DNA of 64,000 nt from Cohnella rhizoplanae (lineage in GTDB: Bacteria > Bacillota > Bacilli > Paenibacillales > Paenibacillaceae). The stretch covers positions 62,001 through 126,000 of the forward strand of contig NZ_CAOJCN010000017.1 of NCBI RefSeq assembly GCF_948329515.1, given 5' to 3'. Shown one piece after another: positions 52,582 through 61,065 of the stretch. The notes under the pieces are model-generated. The model was not told the DNA's origin and did not search any database. It worked only from the letters and a program-made list of their open reading frames with translations. Every line of letters starts with the position of its first letter. Position 1 is the stretch's first letter. The position numbers were made by a program, and so were the translations under genes.

Positions 52582-53688
52582 ATGAAAATCGCATTGAAGA
52601 AAAGGTTGGCCGCGGGTCTTGTCTTGACTACGCTCGCGCTGCCGCTGGCAGCTTGCGCGGAGAAGAGCGCGGACGGCGCGGAAGCAAGCGTCGCTCCTCA
52701 GGAAATCTCGGTAGCGGATCTTGAAACGAAAGCGAAGGAAGAGGGCTCCGTCGTGAGCGTCGGCATGCCGGACACATGGGCGAACTGGAAGGATACGTGG
52801 GCGGATCTTAAGACGAAGTACGGCCTGGCCCACACGGATACGGATATGTCCAGCGCCGAGGAGATCGCCAAGTTCGACGCGGAAAAGGATAAGCCCACCG
52901 CGGATATCGGCGACGTGGGCATCGCCTTCGGCTCGGTCGCGGTCGACAAGGGCGTCACGCAAGCGTACAAGACATCCTACTGGGACGAAGTGCCCGCCTG
53001 GGCCAAGGATCAGGACGGCCACTGGATCGTAGGCTATCAAGGCTCGATCGCGTTTCTGACCAACAAGAAGCTGGTCGCGAATCCGCCCAAGAGCTGGGAG
53101 GACCTGAAGAGCGGCGACTACAAGATCATCGTCGGCGACGTCACCAAGGCCGCGCAGGCGCAGATGGCCGTATTGGCGGCCGCGATCGCGTTCGGCGGCA
53201 GCGAGACGAACATCGAGCCGGGCATCGCGTACTTCGAAGGGCTGGCGAAGGAAGGGCGTCTGTCCAACGCGGACGCGAGCCTCGCGAACATCGAGAAGGG
53301 CGAGGTGCAGGTGACCCTGCTCTGGGACTTCAATGCGCTCAACTACAGCGACCAGCTCGGCAAGGAGCAGTACGACGTCGCGATTCCTTCGGAGGGCAGC
53401 GTGGTGAGCGGGTACGCTACGATCATCAATAAATACGCGCCGCATCCGAACGCGGCCAAGCTCGCTCGCGAGTACATCCTCAGCGACGAAGGCCAGATCA
53501 ACCTGGCCAAGGGCTACGCCAGGCCGATCCGCGACAGCGTGAAGCTGCCGGACGACGTGGCCGCCAAGCTCCTGCCGAAGGAAGCCTACGCGAACGTGAA
53601 GCCGGTTAACGATTACAAGGCATGGGAAGAGACCGCCAAGCAGATTCCTCAGCTGTGGCAGGAGCGCGTCCTCGTCCACATGAGCTGA
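52582..53688 (+). CDS. ABC transporter substrate-binding lipoprotein (Fe/phosphonate/thiamine-type fold)
   Basis: A 368-residue binding lipoprotein. The lipobox is LPLAAC with Cys25. The mature protein is a type-2 periplasmic-binding fold like PotD/AfuA (SVVSVGMPDTWANWKDTWAD, FLTNKKLVANPPKSWEDL, LLWDFNALNY, PHPNAAKLAREYILSDEGQ). Relatives bind iron, polyamine, thiamine or organophosphonates. It opens an operon with two permeases, an ATPase, a DeoR regulator and a phosphodiesterase, so an organophosphate or phosphonate is the best guess for ligand. GAAGGGG precedes the ATG by about ten bases. Confidence 0.85.
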   Translation: MKIALKKRLAAGLVLTTLALPLAACAEKSADGAEASVAPQEISVADLETKAKEEGSVVSVGMPDTWANWKDTWADLKTKYGLAHTDTDMSSAEEIAKFDAEKDKPTADIGDVGIAFGSVAVDKGVTQAYKTSYWDEVPAWAKDQDGHWIVGYQGSIAFLTNKKLVANPPKSWEDLKSGDYKIIVGDVTKAAQAQMAVLAAAIAFGGSETNIEPGIAYFEGLAKEGRLSNADASLANIEKGEVQVTLLWDFNALNYSDQLGKEQYDVAIPSEGSVVSGYATIINKYAPHPNAAKLAREYILSDEGQINLAKGYARPIRDSVKLPDDVAAKLLPKEAYANVKPVNDYKAWEETAKQIPQLWQERVLVHMS

Positions 53689-53753
53689 CCTTAACGAGGC
53701 GTCTTCGTCTTCAGCCGGAGGCGCCTCTCCCATCCGATAGGAGCGTGGCGCGT

Positions 53754-54692
53754 TTGAAACGGAGCAATCGGTGGATGTGGCTGGGCCTTGTTCCATTTTT
53801 AATCATGGTGCTTTTGTTTCAATTGATTCCGGTCTTGTCCATGTTGACCGGCAGCCTCAAGCCGGCGTCGGGCGCCGGCATATCCTTCGGCTTCTATGCG
53901 CGGATCCTGCAGAGCGCCTACTATATGCAAGCGATCAAGAATAGCTTGCTCATCTCCGCCGCGTCTAGCGCGATCGGCATCGTCGTCGGTCTCGCCTGCG
54001 CGTATGCGATCACGAGATTCCCCGCTCGTACGCGGGACCGCCTGCTCATGTTCTCCAATATGACCTCGAACTTCTCGGGCGTCCCGCTCGCCTTTGCCTA
54101 TATCGTGCTGCTGGGCAGCAATGGGGTGTTCACGCTGCTGTTCAAGCAGTGGGGCTGGAGCGTGTTCGGCGGGTTCGACCTGTACAGCTGGTCAGGTCTG
54201 GTCCTAGTCTACGTCTACTTCCAGGTGCCGCTGGCGCTGCTGCTGCTGTATCCGGCGTTCTACGCCATCCGGGACCAATGGCGCGAGGCGGCGTCGCTGC
54301 TCGGCGCGAGCAGATGGCAGTTCTGGACGAGCGTCGGCCTGCCGGTGCTGTCGCCGGCCGTGTTCGGAACCATGGGCATCTTGTTCGCGAACGCGATGGG
54401 CGCCTACGCGACCGCCTATGCGCTGGTCGGCGGCAACTACAACCTGCTGGCCGTGCGGATCGGTTCGCTCGTCGCGGGCGACGTGGTCAACCAGCCCCAG
54501 CTCGGCAACGCGCTCGCGGTCATCCTGGCCCTGTCGACGCTGCTCGCCGTCTTTCTCAACCATAAGATGACCCAGCGCGCCCGGCGGCTCGACGCCGCGT
54601 TCGTCGCCGGCCCGCGTCCCGTCCGCAAGCGCCGGCGGCCGCCGCGTCCCTTGAACGCCGCCGCCGCTGTCGCCGGGAAGGAGGAGCTGTGA
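53754..54692 (+). CDS. ABC transporter permease 1 (PotB/ThiP-like)
   Basis: An integral membrane protein of about 312 residues with six TM segments; TM1 is WLGLVPFLIMVLLFQLIPVL. The EAA loop reads WREAASLLGASRWQFWTSVG. Its basic tail (VRKRRRPPRP) ends just before the next gene. The start is unclear: TTG at 53754 has TAGGAG ten bases upstream; GTG at 53745 is too near that site; the frame is open far upstream without signals. It should form a heterodimer with permease 2. Confidence 0.82.
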   Translation: MKRSNRWMWLGLVPFLIMVLLFQLIPVLSMLTGSLKPASGAGISFGFYARILQSAYYMQAIKNSLLISAASSAIGIVVGLACAYAITRFPARTRDRLLMFSNMTSNFSGVPLAFAYIVLLGSNGVFTLLFKQWGWSVFGGFDLYSWSGLVLVYVYFQVPLALLLLYPAFYAIRDQWREAASLLGASRWQFWTSVGLPVLSPAVFGTMGILFANAMGAYATAYALVGGNYNLLAVRIGSLVAGDVVNQPQLGNALAVILALSTLLAVFLNHKMTQRARRLDAAFVAGPRPVRKRRRPPRPLNAAAAVAGKEEL

Positions 54693-55501
54693 TGGACGCG
54701 CCGATCAAGCGGACGGGGGCTGCGCCCCGCGCGCTGATGCTGCTGCTCATGATCTATCTCCTGCTGCCCCTGATGGCCACATGCATCTACGCGTTCGCCC
54801 GGGATTGGCAGACGACGGTGCTGCCCGAGCGCTGGACGCTCGAATGGTTCGGCGGGATGTTCAAGGACCTGCGGTTCATGGAATCGCTCTGGAACTCGCT
54901 GTATCTCTGCCTGATCGCCGTCGCGTTCAGCCTGCTCGTCATGCTGCCCGCCGTGTTCGTCATCACGGTCTACATGCCGAGGCTGGAGTCGCTCATGAAA
55001 GGACTCGTGGTGCTTCCCTATGCGGTACCCGGCGTCGTGGCGGCGGTCGGACTCATCCGGGCATATTCTTCCGGTCCGCTTAACATCGCGGGGACGGCTT
55101 ACATTTTGCTCGGCGCCTATTTCGTCATCGTGCTGCCCTATATGTACCAAGGCATCCGCAACAGCCTGCTGACCGTCTCGGCCGGCCCGCTGCTCGCCGC
55201 GGCCGAACTGCTCGGCGCGGGCCGGATGCGCGCGTTCGCGTCCGTCGTGCTGCCGAATATATGGCCCGGGGTGCTCGTCTCCGCGCTGCTGTCGTTCTCC
55301 GTGCTGTTCGGCGAGTTCGCGCTGACCAACATGCTAGTCGGCGGCCAGATCCAGACGATCCAGGTCTATCTCTATCACCGGATGGGAGAGAGCGGCCACC
55401 TGGCCAGCGCCATCGCGATCACTTACTTCGTGTTTATACTGCTCTTGTCCGCCCTGCTCATGAAGCTGGGCCAAAAAGTGAACGGAGGCTTGAAACGATG
55501 A
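54692..55501 (+). CDS. ABC transporter permease 2 (PotC-like)
   Basis: A 269-residue permease with about six TM segments (ALMLLLMIYLLLPLMATCIY first). The EAA loop is LLAAAELLGAGRMRAFASVV. The start ATG at 54692 overlaps the last base of the previous stop codon, and AAGGAGG lies eight bases upstream; a GTG one codon earlier is possible. Its own stop overlaps the ATPase start, so the transporter genes are translationally coupled. Confidence 0.87.
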   Translation: MDAPIKRTGAAPRALMLLLMIYLLLPLMATCIYAFARDWQTTVLPERWTLEWFGGMFKDLRFMESLWNSLYLCLIAVAFSLLVMLPAVFVITVYMPRLESLMKGLVVLPYAVPGVVAAVGLIRAYSSGPLNIAGTAYILLGAYFVIVLPYMYQGIRNSLLTVSAGPLLAAAELLGAGRMRAFASVVLPNIWPGVLVSALLSFSVLFGEFALTNMLVGGQIQTIQVYLYHRMGESGHLASAIAITYFVFILLLSALLMKLGQKVNGGLKR

Positions 55502-56535
55502 GCGTCTACCTGGAGCTGCAACACATCCGCAAGCGATTCGGTGCGGCGAACGTGCTGGACGACGTCAACCTGCAGATCCGCGAAGGCGAACTCGTAACGC
55601 TGCTCGGACCTTCGGGATGCGGCAAGAGCACGCTGCTGCGCTGCATCGCGGGTCTCGCGGACATGGACGGCGGCAGCATCCTGCTGGACGGCAAGGATAT
55701 CGCCGCGCTGCCGCCCCGGAACAGGGAGATCGGGATGGTGTTCCAGTCCTACGCCCTGTTCCCGAACCTCACGGTCCGCGAAAATATCGAATACGGCCTG
55801 AAAATGCGCGGCATCGACAAGACGGCCAGACGGCGGCGGTCCGAGGAGCTGCTCGCGGTCGTCGAGCTGACGGAGAAGCGGGACGCGTATCCCCAGCAGC
55901 TCTCCGGCGGACAGCAGCAGCGGGTGGCGCTCGCCCGGTCGCTCGCCGTCCGTCCCAAGGTGCTGCTGCTCGACGAGCCGCTCAGCGCGCTCGACGCCCA
56001 GATCCGCAAGAATCTGCGGGCGGAGATCCGCGCGATCCAGCGGCAGTTCAACATGACGACGATCTTCGTCACGCACGACCAAGAGGAAGCGCTGACGTTG
56101 TCCGACCGGGTATGCCTGATGAACAAAGGCCGCATCGTCCAGGAGGGTTCGCCGGAAGCGATCTATACGAGGCCGAGGACCGAATTCGTCGCCCGGTTCA
56201 TGGGCAGCTACAACGTGCTGAGCCGGCAGGACGCGCTCCGGCTGTTCGGCCGCGTGGAGCGCGCCGCGGAGAGCTATGCCGTGCGTCCCGAATCCGTCGT
56301 CCTGCTGAACGGACGGAACGAGCCGCTCGAGCCCGGCCGGCGCGTGGCGGAAGGCATCATCCGTTCGATGTCCATTCTGGGCAACGTGATCCGGTACGAC
56401 GTAGAGGCCGCGGACGTGCGGCTCACGATCGACGCCCTGAACGACGGGCGCTCGCTGCCGCTCGCGGAGGGCAGTCCGGTCCTCCTGGCGCTCGACGAAG
56501 CCCAGCTGCTGCACCTGGATAGAGAAGGAGCCTAG
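55498..56535 (+). CDS. ABC transporter ATP-binding protein with TOBE domain
   Basis: A 345-residue ATPase. Walker A is GPSGCGKST, the Q loop FQSYALFPNLTV, the signature LSGGQQQRVALARSL, Walker B VLLLDEP and the H loop VTHDQEE. The last 100 residues form a TOBE-like regulatory domain (VRPESVVLLNGRNEP). It resembles PotA/CysA/FbpC. ATG overlaps the permease stop by four bases (ATGA). It energises uptake by the two permeases upstream. Unlike the xylan transporter, this system carries its own ATPase. Confidence 0.92.
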   Translation: MSVYLELQHIRKRFGAANVLDDVNLQIREGELVTLLGPSGCGKSTLLRCIAGLADMDGGSILLDGKDIAALPPRNREIGMVFQSYALFPNLTVRENIEYGLKMRGIDKTARRRRSEELLAVVELTEKRDAYPQQLSGGQQQRVALARSLAVRPKVLLLDEPLSALDAQIRKNLRAEIRAIQRQFNMTTIFVTHDQEEALTLSDRVCLMNKGRIVQEGSPEAIYTRPRTEFVARFMGSYNVLSRQDALRLFGRVERAAESYAVRPESVVLLNGRNEPLEPGRRVAEGIIRSMSILGNVIRYDVEAADVRLTIDALNDGRSLPLAEGSPVLLALDEAQLLHLDREGA

Positions 56536-56539
56536 GCGC

Positions 56540-57394
56540 ATGTCTATCTCGTCGGAGGAACGCAAGCGCGTCATTGCGGAGCTTCTGAAGATTGACGGCC
56601 AGGTCCGGGTGCCCGAGCTGTCGCTGCGGTTCGCGGTCTCGGAGGAGACGGTGCGACGGGACCTGCTGCTCCTGGAGCGCGAGGGTCTGGCGAAGCGCGT
56701 GTACGGAGGCGCGGTGCCTTGCAAGCCGACCAACTACGAACCGCCCTATCTCCAGCGCCAGAAGGAGAAGGCGTCGGAGAAGGAGCGCATCGGCCGGGCG
56801 GCCGCCGCGCTGGTCGAGTCGGGCGACACGATCGCCATCGACGTCGGTACGACGACGCTCGAGCTGGCCAAGGCGATCGCGGGACGGGAGCGGCTCACCG
56901 TGCTCACCAATTCCCTCGCCGTCGCCTACCATCTGATGGAATCGCTGAATAGCGGGCGCTTCACCGGGAGGATCATCGTCATCGGCGGCGAACTCAACCC
57001 CGGGCAGCAGTCGATGACGGGCACGATGGCCGAGCGCATGATCGCGCAGTTCCGGGTGGACAAGGCCTTCATCTCCGTGGGCGGCGTGTCGCCGAAGCGG
57101 GGAATCAGCGATTACGATCTCGGCGAGACGGGCATGTCCCGGCGGATGGCGGAGGCGGCTGGCCGGACGATCGTGCTGGCCGACGATTCCAAGCTCAACA
57201 AGGATGCATTCGCGGAGATCGTGCCGCTGCGGAGCGTCCACACGATCGTCAGCAATGTCGCGGCGCCGCGGGATTGGGTCCAGGCGCTGCGCGCCCATCA
57301 TCTGCAGTGGATCGTAGCGAGCGAAGGGGGAGGAAAGCATGCCGTCAGCGACAGCCAAGCTTATCGTCGTCGTGCTGGATGGACTGAGATATGA
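56540..57394 (+). CDS. DeoR/GlpR-family regulator
   Basis: A 284-residue repressor. The N-terminal winged HTH reads VPELSLRFAVSEETVRRDLL, followed by LEREGLAKRVYGGAV. The effector domain is the phosphosugar-isomerase-like DeoRC sensor (GDTIAIDVGTTTLELAKAI, TVLTNSLAVAYHL, DKAFISVGGVSP, ADDSKLNKDAF). The family senses phosphorylated sugars or related phosphates. It starts four bases after the ATPase stop and its 3' end overlaps the phosphodiesterase gene by 56 bases. It probably regulates its own operon, with a phosphorylated breakdown product as inducer (inference). Confidence 0.9.
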   Translation: MSISSEERKRVIAELLKIDGQVRVPELSLRFAVSEETVRRDLLLLEREGLAKRVYGGAVPCKPTNYEPPYLQRQKEKASEKERIGRAAAALVESGDTIAIDVGTTTLELAKAIAGRERLTVLTNSLAVAYHLMESLNSGRFTGRIIVIGGELNPGQQSMTGTMAERMIAQFRVDKAFISVGGVSPKRGISDYDLGETGMSRRMAEAAGRTIVLADDSKLNKDAFAEIVPLRSVHTIVSNVAAPRDWVQALRAHHLQWIVASEGGGKHAVSDSQAYRRRAGWTEI

Positions 57395-58193
57395 CGCGGC
57401 ACGCAAGTATATGGGGTACATGGAGCATCTGGCCGAGCAGGGCGAGGCGATCTGCGTGCGAGTCCGATCCGAGCTCCCGAGCCTCTCGCGTCCGCTCTAC
57501 GAGGTGCTGCTGACGGGCACGCCTGCCGCCAAGAACGGCATCACGGCCAATCACGTCGCGCGTCTTAGCCGGGAGCGGAGCGTCTTCCGCCTTGCGGCGG
57601 ACGCGGGAATGAGAACGGCAGCCGCCGCGTACCATTGGGTCAGCGAGCTGTACAACGCGGCCCCGTTTAACCCGTTGTCGGACCGCCATCAGCATGACGA
57701 GGAAAAGCCGATCCAGCATGGAATTTTTTACTTCGAGGATCACTATCCGGACAGTCATCTGTTCGCGGACGCCGAGCATCTGCGCAGGGCGCACGATCCG
57801 CATTTCCTGTACGTCCATTCGATGAACATCGACGACGCGGGCCACAAGTCCGGCGGCGAGAGCGCGCAGTACGAGCGGGCCGTGCGCGCGGCGGACGGCA
57901 TGCTGGCATCGCTGGTGCCCGAGTGGCTGGCGCTCGGCTACCGCATCCTCGTCACCTCCGACCATGGGATGAGCGCTTCTGGCCAGCACGGCGGTACTGC
58001 GGCGGAGGAGCGCAGCGTTCCGCTGTATCTGCTCGGGGACGCGCGCCTCCTGCTGCAGGAGGCCGGCGTCGAAGCCGACGCCATGCCGCAGCTCCGCATG
58101 GCCCCGCTGATGTGCCGCTGTCTCGGGATCGCGCCGCCCGCGGCGATGACTGGATCGGCCGTGGTCGCGTTTCCCGCTTCCGTCTCGTCTTGA
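57339..58193 (+). CDS. Alkaline-phosphatase superfamily phosphodiesterase / nucleotide pyrophosphatase
   Basis: A 284-residue metal enzyme of the NPP/phosphonoacetate-hydrolase fold. The N-terminus KLIVVVLDGLRYDAARKYMG has the first metal Asp. The nucleophile Ser/Thr would lie in ELPSLSRPLYEVLLTG. Further ligands are in MNIDDAGHKSGG and TSDHGMSASGQHGG (D-H-G and the final His). No signal peptide, so it acts in the cytoplasm. GGGGGAGGAAA precedes the ATG. It lies in an uptake operon, so it likely cleaves the imported phosphodiester or phosphonate. The 56-base overlap with the DeoR gene in another frame couples the two. Confidence 0.85.
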   Translation: MPSATAKLIVVVLDGLRYDAARKYMGYMEHLAEQGEAICVRVRSELPSLSRPLYEVLLTGTPAAKNGITANHVARLSRERSVFRLAADAGMRTAAAAYHWVSELYNAAPFNPLSDRHQHDEEKPIQHGIFYFEDHYPDSHLFADAEHLRRAHDPHFLYVHSMNIDDAGHKSGGESAQYERAVRAADGMLASLVPEWLALGYRILVTSDHGMSASGQHGGTAAEERSVPLYLLGDARLLLQEAGVEADAMPQLRMAPLMCRCLGIAPPAAMTGSAVVAFPASVSS

Positions 58194-58284
58194 CCGCCGC
58201 TTCGCGATCGCGGTTTTGGATATTTCTGGCGGACGGTGGTACAATGAATTGGAAATTCAACTCAAGCAAACGGGAGGAAATCTA

Positions 58285-58824
58285 ATGTTGAAGATTGGGA
58301 TTATCTTGGGCAGCACGCGCGAAGGCCGCCTCAGCCCGCAGGTCGGCGAATGGGTCAAGGGATTGGCGGACCAACGCGGCGACGCGGAATACGAGATCAT
58401 CGACATCGCGGATTTCAAGCTGCCGCTGCTCGGCGAACCGGGACAGGATGCTTCCGGCGCAGCTCAGTGGACGGCGAAGATCGCCAGCTGCGACGGGTTC
58501 GTATTTATCGTGCAGGAGTACAATCACTCCATCACCGGCGCGCTCAAGAATGCGCTCGACTACGTGCGCGCGGAGTGGAATGACAAGGCGGCCGGCATCG
58601 TCTCGTACGGATCGGTAGGCGGCGCCCGCGCGGCGGAGCACCTCCGCGGCATCCTCGGCGAGCTGTCCGTCGCGGACGTGCGCGTGCATCCGGCGCTGTC
58701 GCTGTTCACCGACTTCGAGAACGGTTCCGTGTTCAAGCCGAAGGACGTGCAGGCGACCTCGCTGGGCCAGATGCTGGATCAAGTCATCTCCTGGTCCACC
58801 GGCCTGAAGACGATCCGCAAGTAA
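58285..58824 (+). CDS. NADPH-dependent FMN reductase / azoreductase-like flavoprotein
   Basis: A 179-residue flavodoxin-fold enzyme. The FMN phosphate loop is IILGSTREGRLSPQVGEW and the second FMN contact is FVQEYNHSITGALKNALDYV, then SYGSVGGARAAEHLRGIL. Relatives reduce FMN, quinones, azo dyes or chromate with NADPH. The ATG at 58285 is chosen because GGGAGGAAA lies six bases upstream; the frame is open to 58216 without a site. It has its own promoter region (possible TACAAT at 58240-58245) and a strong terminator, so it is monocistronic. Confidence 0.88.
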   Translation: MLKIGIILGSTREGRLSPQVGEWVKGLADQRGDAEYEIIDIADFKLPLLGEPGQDASGAAQWTAKIASCDGFVFIVQEYNHSITGALKNALDYVRAEWNDKAAGIVSYGSVGGARAAEHLRGILGELSVADVRVHPALSLFTDFENGSVFKPKDVQATSLGQMLDQVISWSTGLKTIRK

Positions 58825-58841
58825 TCCGGCGGTACAAGCAT

Positions 58842-58876
58842 ACCCCCTTGCCGACTAAGCGGCAGGGGGGTTTTTG
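58842..58876 (+). terminator. Rho-independent terminator
   Basis: ACCCCCTTGCCG at 58842-58853 pairs with CGGCAGGGGGGT at 58860-58871 with a small mismatch, followed by T4. It ends the FMN reductase gene. Confidence 0.9.
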
Positions 58877-58951
58877 ACTTGCGCTGGGGGTGTAGCTCGG
58901 CATGCCCTCATTATAGAGGCTGAAGAGGACTAACCGCTCATCGATTTCCTT

Positions 58952-60025
58952 TTATGCGATCTGCAGAATAACAAGGTGCGCGGAATCCGGCCTCGTTCCT
59001 CCAGCCAGCGGCGTGATCGTGAGGGCCGCGGCATTGCCTGCGGGGTTTCGAACGGTGAGTACCGAATTGATAACCGTCGTCTGTACGAGCGCCAAGCCTA
59101 CGATCTGAGAAGTTCCCGTAGCGCGCCCGACCACCGTATAGGCCAGGTCGGCGCCGTTAAGCGTCAGCAGCAGTTGACCCGCTTCGTTTACGTTCACCTG
59201 GAACAAGACCTGATAGGTGCCGATCGCCGCCAGGTTAAATGCGCTCGCATTGATACGGGTGATGGCGGTCCCGCTAACCGGGCCATCTTGCGGGAAGCTT
59301 ACGTCCGTGCCGGGAGCGACGGTCGCTGCATTATCAGGAGGCATCAAGGCAAAAAAGTCGGCAAAACCTAATGCTCCTCCGGCGGGTCCGGCGGGTCCTG
59401 CCGGTCCCGTCGCTCCTACCGGTCCCGCCGGTCCTGTCGCTCCTGTCGCTCCTGTCGGTCCCGCCGGCCCCGCCGGTCCCGCCGGTCCTGCGGCGCCGAT
59501 GGCGCCCGCAAGGCCCGCTATTCCTTGAGGTCCAAGCGCGCCCGCGATTCCTTGGGCACCAAGCGCGCCGATCGCGCCTACGAGTCCTGCCGCTCCTTGG
59601 GGGCCGAGCGCTCCGGCCAGTCCTTGGGGGCCAAGTTCGCCGATCGCGCCTACAAGACCTGCCAGTCCTTGGGGTCCCAGCGCGCCCGCGATTCCTTGTG
59701 AACCAAGCGCGCCGATCGCGCCTACAAGTCCTGCTGCGCCTCGCGGTCCCAGCGCGCCTGCGATTCCCTGGGGTCCAAGCTCGCCGATCGCGCCTACAAG
59801 GCCGGTAAGACCTTGGGGTCCCAGCGCGCCTGCAAGTCCTTGAGGTCCCGCCTCCGCAATGGCGCCCGCGAGTCCTTGGAGCAATACGCGGCCGCTAGGC
59901 GGGGGACACTTTTTGCAAGCGAATTTTTTGGCAACGCGAACGCGGCGCTTCTTTTTTTTCCCTTTCGGGCGACATACCACGACCGTTTTTTTCTTGCACC
60001 GTTTTTTTACATCGGGACAACTCAA
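58952..60025 (-). CDS. BclA-like collagen-repeat surface protein
   Basis: A 357-residue protein. The N-terminus is short and very basic with Cys pairs (MSCPDVKKRCKKK, RPKGKKKKRRVRV, CKKCPPPSG). Residues about 50-210 are Gly-x-y triplets; a 24-residue unit of eight triplets (GPQGLAGALGPQGLAGLVGA then IGEL) repeats five times, followed by GPA/GAT triplets. The last 130 residues resemble the BclA trimerisation domain (INASAFNLAAIGTYQVLFQV, LVILQIA). Such proteins form hair-like fibres on spores. The TTG at 60025 is chosen because GGGGAGGT lies eight bases upstream; the frame extends to an ATG at 60100 that has no site. Confidence 0.83.
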   Translation of the reverse strand: MSCPDVKKRCKKKTVVVCRPKGKKKKRRVRVAKKFACKKCPPPSGRVLLQGLAGAIAEAGPQGLAGALGPQGLTGLVGAIGELGPQGIAGALGPRGAAGLVGAIGALGSQGIAGALGPQGLAGLVGAIGELGPQGLAGALGPQGAAGLVGAIGALGAQGIAGALGPQGIAGLAGAIGAAGPAGPAGPAGPTGATGATGPAGPVGATGPAGPAGPAGGALGFADFFALMPPDNAATVAPGTDVSFPQDGPVSGTAITRINASAFNLAAIGTYQVLFQVNVNEAGQLLLTLNGADLAYTVVGRATGTSQIVGLALVQTTVINSVLTVRNPAGNAAALTITPLAGGTRPDSAHLVILQIA

Positions 60026-60363
60026 CCGCGACACCTCCCCAGAAGAATGGTTCAGTGTACGCGAGACGATTTTTTCAGCTTGGACGGATGGCTCGGTCAT
60101 CGCTAGACGACTGACTATTTTTGGAAAAATGGGTTAACGGCAGGGGGGTGGTTATACCAAAACACCACGCACTCTTTCATTTGAGATCGCATAATTTAAT
60201 ATATTGTCCTACTCGTCCTTCACGCCATCCAACCGACCCCGGCACCGTGCGTCCAGGAAAAAGGCACCGTCTGATTCTAGACGCAGGTCTGTCGAAACGC
60301 GCGAGGAGGCGGTCTATAATCGGGATTAAATAGACAGAAGGCAGAAGGGAGCCGCCTGCACGG
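60026..60363. other. Divergent intergenic region between collagen-like gene and OmpR-type regulator
   Basis: 338 bases without a gene. TATAAT at 60315-60320 with TCGAAA 17 bases upstream is a plausible SigA promoter for the two-component system, about 44 bases before its start. 60180-60205 is AT-rich and may carry the promoter of the collagen gene, but no SigK- or SigE-type box is convincing. Confidence 0.45.
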
Positions 60364-61065
60364 ATGAAAAGAATTCTATTGGTCGAAGACGACGCCGAGA
60401 TCAACGGTCTCGTCGCCAAATACGTGGCCAAGGAAGGCTTCGAGGTCGATTCGGCCTACGACGGCGACGAAGCGCTGACCCGCATCCGGGATCGCGAATA
60501 CCAGTTGGTCGTCCTGGATCTGATGCTGCCGCGCGTCGACGGTCAGGAGGTTCTGCGCCGCATCCGCGCGAAGGGGACGATCCCCGTCCTCATCCTGTCG
60601 GCCCGGGACGGCGAGCTCGACAAGATTCTGGGCCTGGAGCTGGGGGCCGACGATTATATGACCAAGCCGTTTACGATCGGCGAGCTCGTCGCCCGGGTGA
60701 AGGCGCAGCTGCGTCGCTATGTCGACTTCAACCGGGAAGCGGCTGGCCGCGATGCAGGCATCATCGTGCACGGGGATATGATCCTAAACGCGGATACGTT
60801 CGAAGTCGAAGCCGGAGGCGAGAGAAAATCGTTGACCGCCAAGGAGTTCGCCATCCTCAAGCTATTTTTGACGTACCCGACGCGCGTATTTACCAAGTCT
60901 CAAATCTTCGAGGCCGTCTGGCAGGAGACGAGCCTGTCCGACGACAATACGGTCATGGTCCACATCAACAGGCTGCGGGCGAAAATCGAGCGCGATCCGT
61001 CCAACCCCGTCTATATCCAGACCGTGTGGGGCTTCGGCTACAAGCTCGGCGAGGGACGCGCATGA
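60364..61065 (+). CDS. OmpR/PhoB-family response regulator
   Basis: A 233-residue regulator. REC domain: E8/D9/D10, phospho-acceptor D52 in VVLDLMLPRVDG, T/S at LILSAR and K101 in DYMTKPF. The C-terminal winged helix (about 140-230) has ERKSLTAKEFAILKLF and the recognition region TVMVHINRLRAKIERDPSNP with the closing GFGYKLGEG. It overlaps the kinase start by four bases. The next genes are a membrane hydrolase and an ABC ATPase, suggesting envelope-stress or antibiotic response. Confidence 0.93.
   Translation: MKRILLVEDDAEINGLVAKYVAKEGFEVDSAYDGDEALTRIRDREYQLVVLDLMLPRVDGQEVLRRIRAKGTIPVLILSARDGELDKILGLELGADDYMTKPFTIGELVARVKAQLRRYVDFNREAAGRDAGIIVHGDMILNADTFEVEAGGERKSLTAKEFAILKLFLTYPTRVFTKSQIFEAVWQETSLSDDNTVMVHINRLRAKIERDPSNPVYIQTVWGFGYKLGEGRA

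Noticed and set aside
59371..59808. Plus-strand Val/Leu/Pro/Arg-rich frame opposite the collagen gene
   Set aside because: Antisense of Gly-x-y triplets; no start signal.
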